Assembly: GCA_020073465.1 (NCBI GenBank)
Contig: JAIQFC010000037.1
Location: 1 to 37,722, forward strand
DNA length: 37,722 bases
Origin: Terriglobia bacterium
GTDB lineage: Bacteria; Acidobacteriota; Terriglobia; Terriglobales; Acidobacteriaceae
Reading direction: 5' to 3'
The notes beneath the pieces were generated by a model, which saw only the letters and a list, made by a program, of their open reading frames with translations, searched no databases and was not told the DNA's origin. Positions 6,888 to 13,634 of the stretch are shown here, piece after piece (position 1 is the stretch's first letter; every line of letters starts with the position of its first letter). The position numbers were made by a program, and so were the translations under genes.

Positions 6888-7562
6888 TCAGGGGACAGCA
6901 ATCTCACAAAAGAGGCTTGAACCATCAACTTCGATGATGTTCGGGGCGAGGCCGAGAACCGCAGCCAAGCTCCGGAAGGCTTCCGCGTCCATCGTTGTGG
7001 CGCGAAAGCCGTCCTTGCAGACGATAACGCCATTGCCTGTCGCCCTGTCATCAATCTCTCCGATGAGTCCATGTTCGGCCTGGATCTCGAACCACTTGAG
7101 GCGTTCCGCCCAGAAACGCTCGGAGTAGCTGGAAAAAAGCACTAACCCGCCCGGTCGAGTGACGCGAGCGGCCTCAGCCAGAAGCTCTCGCTGGTCTGTG
7201 CCAAAGGCGGAGATTCCGTTCTGGATACAGATTGTCAGATCAAATGCGCGATCCCGAAAGCCCATGTGTGTCGCGTCCATGGCGGCCAGGTGAAGCGACT
7301 CGCTGCGACTCACAAATTCCGCAACCATTCTCAGGCTGCGTAACGACGTATCAATTCCGACCACAGTGCGTGCACGGGAGACGAGCTGTCGAAGGACCCC
7401 CCCGTAACCACACCCGAGTTCTATGACTGCCGTGGAAGAAGACGTCTTCTGAAGCACAAAGTCGATCTCTGCTTGCAGGTAGGCTTTGGTCCCGGGTGGA
7501 GCGAGATCGTAGCAAGCGCGGAGGCGCTCGGCAGAGAGCCTGTCAGTGTAATAGCTGGGCAT
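6888..7562 (-). CDS. SAM-dependent class I methyltransferase
   Basis: A 224-residue Rossmann-fold methyltransferase. Motif I is VIELGCGYGGVLRQL, followed by VVGIDTS for the acidic loop that holds SAM, DRAFDLTICIQNGISAF for motif IV and RPGGLVLFSSYS after it. Substrate cannot be deduced. It lies just downstream of the cyclopropane synthase gene on the same strand, suggesting one transcript. ATG 7562 is preferred because MPSYYTDRLSAERLRACYD looks like a family N-terminus; an upstream ATG at 7619 would add 19 basic, low-complexity residues and sits 17 bases after the preceding stop. Confidence 0.8.
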   Translation of the reverse strand: MPSYYTDRLSAERLRACYDLAPPGTKAYLQAEIDFVLQKTSSSTAVIELGCGYGGVLRQLVSRARTVVGIDTSLRSLRMVAEFVSRSESLHLAAMDATHMGFRDRAFDLTICIQNGISAFGTDQRELLAEAARVTRPGGLVLFSSYSERFWAERLKWFEIQAEHGLIGEIDDRATGNGVIVCKDGFRATTMDAEAFRSLAAVLGLAPNIIEVDGSSLFCEIAVP

Positions 7563-7635
7563 GGCAACCAATTGCGGCGGGTGCGAGCCTCGATGCCGGC
7601 GAGCCAATCCTCTGACCATGAGAGTCAGCCTTACC

Positions 7636-8934
7636 CTAGGTCTGGGTTGAATACCAGTCGTCGCGGGTCAGTGGCAAACCACACTGCCCGCGCAGCGGCT
7701 TGGCGAGCAAGGTTTGGTATACGTTCAGACGTCCAATGCGAAATCCGTGGGCGGACCCGGCCATTTGGACTCGCCATATGCGGTACGTGGTGTCGGAGGT
7801 GATGCGGCGCGCCTCCTCTCGACAGTTCTCCAGTCGGCGGACCCAATGGCGGAGCGTCAAGGCATAGTGCTCACGCAGACTCTCAACATCCCTCACCTCA
7901 AAACCGGTCAACTCGGCCGCTCGAAGGCTCGTGCTGATCGGCACCAATTCGCCGCCGGGAAACGCATAAAGGTCGGTGAAGGACGGGCCTCGCCGGTGGT
8001 AGGTGGCGGAGTACGCAATCCCATGGTTCAGGAACACGCCAGCCGGCCGTAACAGGTCCCAAGCCCGGCGGAAGTACTCTGGAAGCAGGGCTTCCCCCAC
8101 GTGCTCAAACATACCGACGCTGACAATCTTGTCGTACTGCTGGTCATGATCAATGTCACGATAGTCGGAAACCTCGACGCGGCATCGATCATTCAGGCCG
8201 GCTTCGCGCAGGCGCTCTCGCGCCATCTCGGCTTGCGGCACGCTGAGCGTGATGCCTACGGCTTCCACGCCATACTGAGCGACCGCGTGCATGATCAAGG
8301 CCCCCCAGCCGCAGCCGATGTCCAGCAGACGCTCTCCCCGGCGCAGCCGTAACTTCCTGCAAATGTAATCGAGCTTGCGCACCTGAGCGGATTCTAGGTC
8401 TTCGTCCGGCGCTGCGAAGTAAGCGCACGAGTAAACCACGTGCCGATCAAGCCAGAGTGCGTAGAACTCCGCGGGAAGATCGTAGTGATAGCTGATCGCC
8501 TTCCGGTCGCGATCCTTGGTGTGAACCCGCCCGCCGATCTCAATGGGGTGTAGGCTCGCTCGCGGACGATCACTCTTGGGTAGTCTATGCAACCGCTCGC
8601 TGAGATCAAAACTCTCCCATAGGCTGCGCTCCTGGCCGAGCAGATAATCGGCCAAATCGAAAGCGGCCTCGATGTCCCCCTCAATGTCAAAGTCGTCATG
8701 AATGTAGGCTTCTCCCAGAGTGAGTTCACTGGGCGAGGAAAACATCGCACGCAGTGCTCCTGGATGCTTGAGAACCAGCGTGAAGCGGGGCTGCTTTTCT
8801 GCTCCCCAGGTGGCACCGTCCGACAGTCGAACCTGAAAATCGCGTCGAGGGTAGTCCTTCAAGAGAACATCCAAGAACTCAGCGCAGACCAGGGAACGCG
8901 GCTCCCGCAGTCGAGATTTCGCCAAGAGTTGCAT
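7636..8934 (-). CDS. cfa: Cyclopropane-fatty-acyl-phospholipid synthase
   Basis: A 432-residue enzyme that transfers a methylene from SAM to double bonds of membrane phospholipid acyl chains, a stress adaptation of the membrane. The N-terminal lipid-handling domain includes LTLGEAYIHDDFDIEGDIEA (70-90). The catalytic domain has ISYHYDLPAEFYALWL (147-162), the bound-anion and catalytic YSCAYF region (168-173), the SAM motif LDIGCGWG (204-211) and VSVGMFEHVG. A strong Shine-Dalgarno (AGGAAGG) precedes the ATG at 8934. Length and motifs match complete Cfa enzymes. The following methyltransferase gene is likely in the same operon. Confidence 0.93.
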   Translation of the reverse strand: MQLLAKSRLREPRSLVCAEFLDVLLKDYPRRDFQVRLSDGATWGAEKQPRFTLVLKHPGALRAMFSSPSELTLGEAYIHDDFDIEGDIEAAFDLADYLLGQERSLWESFDLSERLHRLPKSDRPRASLHPIEIGGRVHTKDRDRKAISYHYDLPAEFYALWLDRHVVYSCAYFAAPDEDLESAQVRKLDYICRKLRLRRGERLLDIGCGWGALIMHAVAQYGVEAVGITLSVPQAEMARERLREAGLNDRCRVEVSDYRDIDHDQQYDKIVSVGMFEHVGEALLPEYFRRAWDLLRPAGVFLNHGIAYSATYHRRGPSFTDLYAFPGGELVPISTSLRAAELTGFEVRDVESLREHYALTLRHWVRRLENCREEARRITSDTTYRIWRVQMAGSAHGFRIGRLNVYQTLLAKPLRGQCGLPLTRDDWYSTQT

Positions 8935-9044
8935 ATCCTTCCTTGTTCAGGCCGCGCCCAGGAGCCTCGACTAACCAGAGTGCAGCTCCGTCCGACATTT
9001 CCGGCACTCTCTCGAACTCGCTAGAACTCTCTCATTCCACTGAC

Positions 9045-9209
9045 CTACTGCAGCGTGCTCGCGACGTTGGAAAAGACGGTATTTGTATCTGAGCCGATCA
9101 ATCTGAGCGTACCCACGACAATGACCAAGATCACCGCCAACATGACGGCATACTCGGCGATGTCCTCGCCCTCTTCTCCCGCCCAGAGACTACGTACAAG
9201 ACGGTTCAT
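9045..9209 (-). CDS. Flp/Fap-type pilin
   Basis: A 54-residue peptide: a short basic leader (MNRLVRSLWAGEEGED) followed by IAEYAVMLAVILVIVVGTLR, the hydrophobic helix typical of Flp type IVb pilins, with the conserved glutamate and tyrosine at its start. AAGGGG lies seven bases before the ATG. Flp pilins are cleaved by a dedicated prepilin peptidase and assembled by Tad machinery; no tad genes are in the window, so this is an orphan pilin or its secretion genes are elsewhere. It is too short for many gene finders. Confidence 0.85.
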   Translation of the reverse strand: MNRLVRSLWAGEEGEDIAEYAVMLAVILVIVVGTLRLIGSDTNTVFSNVASTLQ

Positions 9210-9313
9210 ATTGATCCCCTTAAGGCTTCGTGCCCTCGGCGGCTGTGGTCGGCTAAGACCCAGACGGATTTAGCGAATCCTCAGTGCTCGCCGAGGAACT
9301 GTGAGTCTTTCAT

Positions 9314-9832
9314 TTAGGCTGCACTCCCGACCTTGTTTTTGGAGGCCGTCGGAACTTCCACATTCAGCTCCTCCGCCTGCAATCGGACGACTGCGCGTCC
9401 GGGCATCACCTCGGTGGCAAGGTCGATAACTTCTAGGATTTGGTCGGGATACGAACCGGTCTGCTTGGCCGTTCCCCCTTCCGCTTTCTCATTGCTTTGT
9501 TTCTTTTTGCCCAAGATCGTGAAGCGGCTCGGCTCGACGCTCACCTCAAGTTCACTCTCCTCAAAGCCAGCGACGTTGGCGCGAACAGTGATACGGTCTC
9601 TGGATTCTGACATTGCAATCGAAACTGGAAACAGCAACTCGGATTCCGCTCGCAGCCAGTCTTCCACATCGTGGCCGTGCTCCCGGCCACGAGTCTCAAA
9701 CAGTTCATGGGCGCGGTGGGCTATGGCAAGCTGTACTTTCTGTACTTTCCGCTGGAGGTCTGCAGGCTCTGATGGGCTTGACAGCACGGCAGGGTGACTA
9801 GGCTTAGATTTCGATGCTTTCCGTGACCTCAT
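9314..9832 (-). CDS. DUF2934-Hsp20 fusion protein
   Basis: A 172-residue protein with two parts. Residues 35-66 (IAHRAHELFETRGREHGHDV...WLRAESELL) match the DUF2934 pattern. Residues 70-165 look like an alpha-crystallin domain: VSIAMSESRDRITVRANVAG, LEVSVEPSRFTILGKKK, then a final beta-strand region RAVVRLQAEELNVEVP. The basic N-terminus is probably disordered. AAGGAGGAA precedes the ATG at good spacing. It is probably a small heat-shock chaperone with an added helical module. A Crp-like site and TATAAG hexamer lie upstream at 9954-10010. The orphan pilin gene follows about 100 bases downstream on the same strand. Confidence 0.8.
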   Translation of the reverse strand: MRSRKASKSKPSHPAVLSSPSEPADLQRKVQKVQLAIAHRAHELFETRGREHGHDVEDWLRAESELLFPVSIAMSESRDRITVRANVAGFEESELEVSVEPSRFTILGKKKQSNEKAEGGTAKQTGSYPDQILEVIDLATEVMPGRAVVRLQAEELNVEVPTASKNKVGSAA

Positions 9833-9895
9833 AACTTCCTCCTTCAGATGTCGCCGTGAAGGAGCGTCGCTCGGCCTCTTTTCGCGGGCGGCGTA

Positions 9896-9919
9896 GGCGA
9901 GGGCGAGGGCGAGGGCGAG
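9896..9919. repeat. GGCGAG tandem repeat, four copies
   Basis: Four perfect head-to-tail copies of GGCGAG lie in the 350-base gap between the Hsp20-fusion start and the caspase stop. They fall in the 5' leader of the Hsp20-fusion gene. Such hexamer tracts can change copy number by slippage, but no function is shown here. Confidence 0.8.
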
Positions 9920-9953
9920 CCGTCATTGATGGTTCCTAGATCGGAAAAACACA

Positions 9954-10010
9954 CTTATACATTTTGCATTGTTATCGCGATCTGCCAGCGCCGCAGTGAC
10001 CAGCATCACT
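9954..10010 (-). promoter_or_regulatory. Crp-like site and putative -10 upstream of the Hsp20 fusion
   Basis: AGTGA-CCAGCA-TCACT at 9995-10010 is a perfect 5-bp inverted repeat with the GTGA-N6-TCAC core of the Crp class. On the minus strand TATAAG (9959-9954) is a candidate -10 box, placing the centre of the palindrome about 55 bases upstream of the expected transcript start, a usual activator position. No good -35 is seen, which fits activator dependence. Whether the regulator encoded at 5278 binds it is unknown; its recognition helix differs from that of E. coli CRP. Confidence 0.4.
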
Positions 10011-10138
10011 CATGCCAGTGTTACGTTTGCGCATTCGACGGCACTGGCTTCTTGTCAGTCATCACTGGTTGCGCAAGCACTCGCAATTGCGGAATCCGCT
10101 CACGAACCCCCTTTGTCATCCTCCGGATGAAGAATACC

Positions 10139-10159
10139 GGGGCGCGACGTTCGCGCCCC
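10139..10159 (-). terminator. Perfect 9-bp hairpin after the caspase gene
   Basis: GGGGCGCGA (10139-10147) and TCGCGCCCC (10151-10159) form a perfect GC-rich stem with a 3-base loop, 20 bases beyond the stop codon of the caspase-like gene. There is no T tract, so it may act as a transcript-stabilising or Rho-assisted end rather than a classical terminator. Confidence 0.5.
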
Positions 10160-10179
10160 CGAGGAGCACCATGGATTGT

Positions 10180-11070
10180 TCACGCCGCGACGGCCGCCCG
10201 CGGCACAATGATTGAAAATGGTCTCTGGTGTTCGAAAGCCCGCTCCCGATGACCGACGATCGTATATTTTGGGCTCTGGGTTGGTGGCATCAAATCCGCA
10301 ATTTCATTGCGGAAGTGATGATAGCCGCCTGCGAACCTGCCCTTGTCCCACGCTCTCAGCAGCGCGTCAGTGAATAGGCCATTCTTCATTCCGTCCATCG
10401 CGACCTGGTTGTCTTGACAGGCTGCGATCAGAATCACACTGCATTCCAGGTTGACCTTCTCTCTCCGTGGAGTCTTCCTGCGAATGTCGTCGTAAAGGAC
10501 TGCACGCTCCTTGTAGATCTTCGCTTGCACCTCGGGGGGCAGAAATTTGGGTCTGAGGTTTGCGCCTGTGCTAGCACGCACTCGTGCCTCCAAGCGTGCG
10601 GCGTGCGGGGTTGGGTCCAGGAACATCTCTTTTGTCATCGTCCCGCTGTGGCAGCTGTCCGACAGTACGAGGATGCGCACGCCGGGCCGGAAAAGCGACC
10701 AGGCCGCATACAGCTCATCATCGACGATCTCGCGGTCATACAGCACCCAGGTTTCGTCCAACCCGTCGGGTTCGTCACTGGTGGCATCGTTAATTTGGCC
10801 ACCGTGGCCCGAGTAGGTCAGCAAGAAGAAGTCGTCCTCGACCAGTTCTTTGGCGGCCTTTTCGATTCGGTCCAACAGTGCAGTAGATGTGGCAGCTCTT
10901 GTGAGCAGTGACTGAGTAACGAAGCCCTGGCCCCTGGCAATTGTTTCCACGCCACGGGCATCGTTCTCGCAGGCTACCAGCTCTCCTTTCCAGCCCGCAT
11001 AGTGAATAGGATCAACTCGATTCAGTCCGATATGGAGAGCGATTCCTTTGGATTTGGCTCCTCCTAGCAT
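10180..11070 (-). CDS. Caspase-like cysteine peptidase (orthocaspase type)
   Basis: A 296-residue peptidase C14-type protein with the expected catalytic dyad: His89 in TYSGHGGQ and Cys140 in SDSCHSG. The N-terminus (GIALHIGLNRVDPIHY...CENDA) matches bacterial metacaspase-like proteins, which usually cleave after Arg or Lys. There is no signal peptide and no fused effector domain, so it is a stand-alone cytoplasmic protease domain. AAGGAGGAAACG precedes the ATG. The 3' end is followed by a strong hairpin; a HicA-like gene lies just upstream on the same strand. A role in stress-induced proteolysis or abortive defence is conceivable but unproven. Confidence 0.85.
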   Translation of the reverse strand: MLGGAKSKGIALHIGLNRVDPIHYAGWKGELVACENDARGVETIARGQGFVTQSLLTRAATSTALLDRIEKAAKELVEDDFFLLTYSGHGGQINDATSDEPDGLDETWVLYDREIVDDELYAAWSLFRPGVRILVLSDSCHSGTMTKEMFLDPTPHAARLEARVRASTGANLRPKFLPPEVQAKIYKERAVLYDDIRRKTPRREKVNLECSVILIAACQDNQVAMDGMKNGLFTDALLRAWDKGRFAGGYHHFRNEIADLMPPTQSPKYTIVGHRERAFEHQRPFSIIVPRAAVAA

Positions 11071-11121
11071 CGTTTCCTCCTTCCGAAATCAGCCGTGTAT
11101 CATGGGCAAAATCACGATTGC

Positions 11122-11370
11122 TCAATGTTTTCCCAGCAGCTGAACAAATTCATCCGTGCTGAGCTTGAGTCTGCGAAGAGAGTCGCACAAGGTGGCTTTG
11201 TGCAGTGTGTCGCCGGGATGCGGCTCGTGAAATGAGATCAGGTTTGGGTTGTGCGTAGGGCTGAAGAACTGCCTCAATGATCCCCGGCGCGCCTTCAGCG
11301 GACGATAGCCGAGGTCACGAAGGAGGCAAACAAAACGCCTCCACGGGACCTGTGTGGGAATTGCGGACAT
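11122..11370 (-). CDS. HicA-like (YcfA fold) small protein
   Basis: An 82-residue basic protein. The pattern WRRFVCLLRDLGYRPLKAR followed by GSLRQFF...ISFHEPHPGDTLHKATLCDSLRRLKLS resembles the double-stranded-RNA-binding-like fold of HicA mRNA interferases. The usual GSH catalytic histidine is replaced (GSLRQF), although two histidines occur in FHEPHPGD, so activity is uncertain. No HicB antitoxin is seen beside it. ATG 11370 has GGAG eight bases upstream; an ATG at 11424 in the same frame is less likely. It lies 51 bases before the caspase-like gene and could share its transcript. Confidence 0.65.
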   Translation of the reverse strand: MSAIPTQVPWRRFVCLLRDLGYRPLKARRGSLRQFFSPTHNPNLISFHEPHPGDTLHKATLCDSLRRLKLSTDEFVQLLGKH

Positions 11371-11420
11371 GGTTACAACTCCGATGAGACATGATTCCTC
11401 TGTTCGTAGAGATGGGGGCA

Positions 11421-11579
11421 TCAACGGCGTGCGATCTGTTCTACCTCGCCGATGAAACCAGTATCAAAACAACCAGCACCGCCAACACAAAGCTCGCGAC
11501 AAGCGAGAAGATCGCATGCTGCGGGTGGAGGTGAAAACAACTGTCCCCGTGACTCTATGAGATGTATCAGCGTCTTCAT
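11421..11579 (-). CDS. Small ORF with strong ribosome-binding site, possibly frameshifted
   Basis: A 52-codon frame starts at 11579 after a strong GAGGAGG. It begins MKTLIHLIESRG and then becomes cysteine-rich and unlike any family. In the adjacent frame the same DNA reads HLHPQHAIFSLVASFVLAVL then VVLILVSSAR-stop, a clean single membrane segment. The simplest reading is a short membrane peptide gene broken by a small indel near 11545. The remaining gap from 11580 to 11866 shows no convincing gene. Confidence 0.25.
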   Translation of the reverse strand: MKTLIHLIESRGQLFSPPPAACDLLACRELCVGGAGCFDTGFIGEVEQIARR

Positions 11580-11866
11580 GAGAGCCTCCTCGCCCATGGC
11601 GGCGGATGCCTTTCAAGAGGAACCTCCGTCCAGAATGCCCTCCTCAACAATATTAGGCTCTCTTTCTGCAAGAAATTGCAATGACAGAGGCTCCAACCCG
11701 ATCAGATCGGCACTGTGGATCTTCTCAGGTCTGTTCACAGGGGTTGGTGAGCACGGTCACGGCAGGCTGTGAGTCCTCGTGGTAAGAGGAAAAAAGAGCC
11801 AAATATCCTGATCGCAGAAGCTAACCACTCGGGCAAGAGAGCACAGTCCTGTCTGACGGGGCCATC

Positions 11867-12088
11867 GTGGAACCGACGCTCAAACGCTGTCTTTTTCTCT
11901 ACATCGTGCTGGCAGTGACCGCTTCGGCGGCAATGTACGTTCTAGCCTATTTCTTGTTTACGATCCACGAAGAGATAGGCATCTCGGCCGACGCAGCAGT
12001 GCCTATCGCGCTATGGACCTTCCCAATCGTTTTTCTGGGATGCGTCGTCGGTTTTTTGGTCAGGAAAGCTCGGCCTGGCGCACGTTGA
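11867..12088 (+). CDS. Small two-helix membrane protein
   Basis: A 73-residue protein from a GTG start. It has two membrane segments, CLFLYIVLAVTASAAMYVLA at about residues 8-27 and AVPIALWTFPIVFLGCVVGF at about 44-63, separated by an acidic linker (TIHEEIGISADA) and ending in a basic tail (RKARPGAR). No family is recognised. The ribosome-binding site is weak. The gene stands alone just before the truncated mreB copy. Confidence 0.5.
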   Translation: MEPTLKRCLFLYIVLAVTASAAMYVLAYFLFTIHEEIGISADAAVPIALWTFPIVFLGCVVGFLVRKARPGAR

Positions 12089-12175
12089 CGGCATGCTGCG
12101 ACGAAACATCGGCCTCTACGGCACTCGCTGTCGTCCAAGCACGCATGTTCTGCAACGACTGCGCGAGCTGGCTTT

Positions 12176-12841
12176 ATGCGCCCTGAGTGGACAACGCGAA
12201 TCTCCTTCGAAAACCTGTGCCCATTGGCGAGCTTGTTTTCAGAGGATCTGGCGATTGATTTGGGAACCGTCAACACCCGTGTCTACGCCCGCGGCCGGGG
12301 CATTGTTGTTAACGAACCTTCGGCGGTTGCTCTCGATCAAAGCACCGGAGAAGTGCGTGCGGTGGGTAAAGAAGCCAGAGATATGTTAGGCCGTACACCG
12401 AGCAAGATCAGTGTGATCAAGCCCTTAAGAGACGGAGTGATGGCTGACTTCAAGGTCACCGAGAAGATGCTGAACTACTTTATTCAAAAGGCGCATCAAC
12501 GCAGGACGTTGGTTCATCCACGCGTAATCATCAGCGTGCCTTCCGAAATTACTCAGGTGGAGCGGCGCGCCGTAACAGACTCAGCCTATCGAGCCAGGGC
12601 AGCGGAAGTTCACCTGGTGGAGCAGGCGATGATGGCAGCCATAGGCGCGGGGATGCCCGTGACCAAGCCTGCGGGCAATTTGGTTGTTGACATCGGTGGC
12701 GGTACAACGGATGTGGCTCTCATATCAATGTCTGGGATTGTCTATTCGCGATCGCTGCGCATTGCCGGCAATCACATGGACGAGTCCATCATGAACTACG
12801 TGAAACGGAAATATAACCTCCTGATCGGGGAGCGCATGGCT
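12176..12841 (+). pseudogene. MreB, N-terminal fragment (truncated paralogue)
   Basis: Carries the first 221 or so residues of an MreB-type actin homologue: phosphate-1 loop LAIDLGTVNTRVYARGRGIV, SVPSEITQVERRAVTDSAYR, and phosphate-2 loop VVDIGGGTTDVALISMSG. After GERMA, where the intact copy at 23624 continues EQIKIEIG-like, the frame enters foreign sequence and stops at 12928. By hand count about 22 residues differ from the intact copy, so this is a diverged paralogue, not a fresh duplicate. The C-terminal subdomain needed for nucleotide binding and polymerisation is missing, so it cannot form a normal filament. Confidence 0.85.
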
Positions 12842-13256
12842 GGGCAACACCTATGTCTGGTCAGGCCCGGCTCCCGATGTCGTCGATTCCGACTACCTGG
12901 CCGAATTGTGCGAAATCGTAATTCGTGAGGCTGCCAAACTGGGGCAGTGCGTGATTGTCGGTCGCGGAGCACAGTGCGTCTTGCAGGAACGTGAGGACGC
13001 GTTCCACCTCTTTGTATACGGCTCCAGGCAGGAGAAGCTCAAGCGGATCCAATCTCGCTATTCTACCCGCACTGAGTGCGAAGCCGCTCTCGATGAGTTC
13101 GACCGAACCTGCGCGGCGTATATTCGCCGGTACTACAAGTGCGACTGGGCGCACCGGCGCCTCTACGACTTGATGATTAATTCTGACATGGGCATCGACC
13201 GGGCCGTCGCGGTAATCCTCTGCGCAGCAGGCTTGACTGCGTCGAAGACGCATTAA
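12840..13256 (+). pseudogene. Cytidylate kinase-like protein, C-terminal fragment
   Basis: Open in a different frame from the mreB fragment, beginning LGNTYVWSGPAPDVVDSDYL at the junction. It then reads CEIVIREAAKLGQCVIVGRG and continues through AFHLFVYGSRQEKLKRI to a LYDLMINSD-like region, the pattern of the cytidylate-kinase-like family (an AAA-type nucleotide kinase fold). The N-terminal P-loop and start are missing. The join to the mreB piece occurs within a few bases of 12840, out of frame. An internal ATG at 12906 could start translation but would lack the P-loop. Function is presumably lost. Confidence 0.7.
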
Positions 13257-13634
13257 CGCGCCAATATTTCGAGAGCGCGGGGGAGACTGAGGAGGAGGCG
13301 TTCGGGGTTTCCTGGCATCTGCTTGGGGAAGCGCTTTGCCAGTCGCTTGCATATCTTGAGATCGACGGACTTCAGGAAGCGTGCGCAAGGTGCGCGGGCT
13401 CCCGGCGGAATTGTTCTCGCAGTTCGTGTTCGTGAGCCGGATCCTGAATCGTCGCCCCAGTTTGCCGCGCAATTGCCAGTGTTTGAGTTTGGTGCATCTC
13501 ACAAGGCGGCGGCACGGCCATGGAGCGAGAAATCAACTTCCGTGTGGCCGACTACTCGGGAAGTACCGTGGAGTTCATAGGCGGTGACTTTCGACTGTGA
13601 GCGCCTCTGCCAATTAAACTTGCAAACTCTGGTT
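13257..13634. other. Gap without a convincing gene
   Basis: Lies between the kinase fragment and the end of clpC. Several frames stay open by chance because of the high GC content, but none has a ribosome-binding site and a recognisable protein. A 26-codon frame starting at 13520 (MEREINFRVADYSGSTVEF) looks protein-like but has no clear partner. No terminator-like hairpin was found for clpC. Confidence 0.4.

Noticed and set aside
12861..13502. 213-codon minus-strand frame over the kinase fragment
   Set aside because: Plus-strand similarity to cytidylate-kinase-like proteins is clear, and the antisense text is low in family signal.
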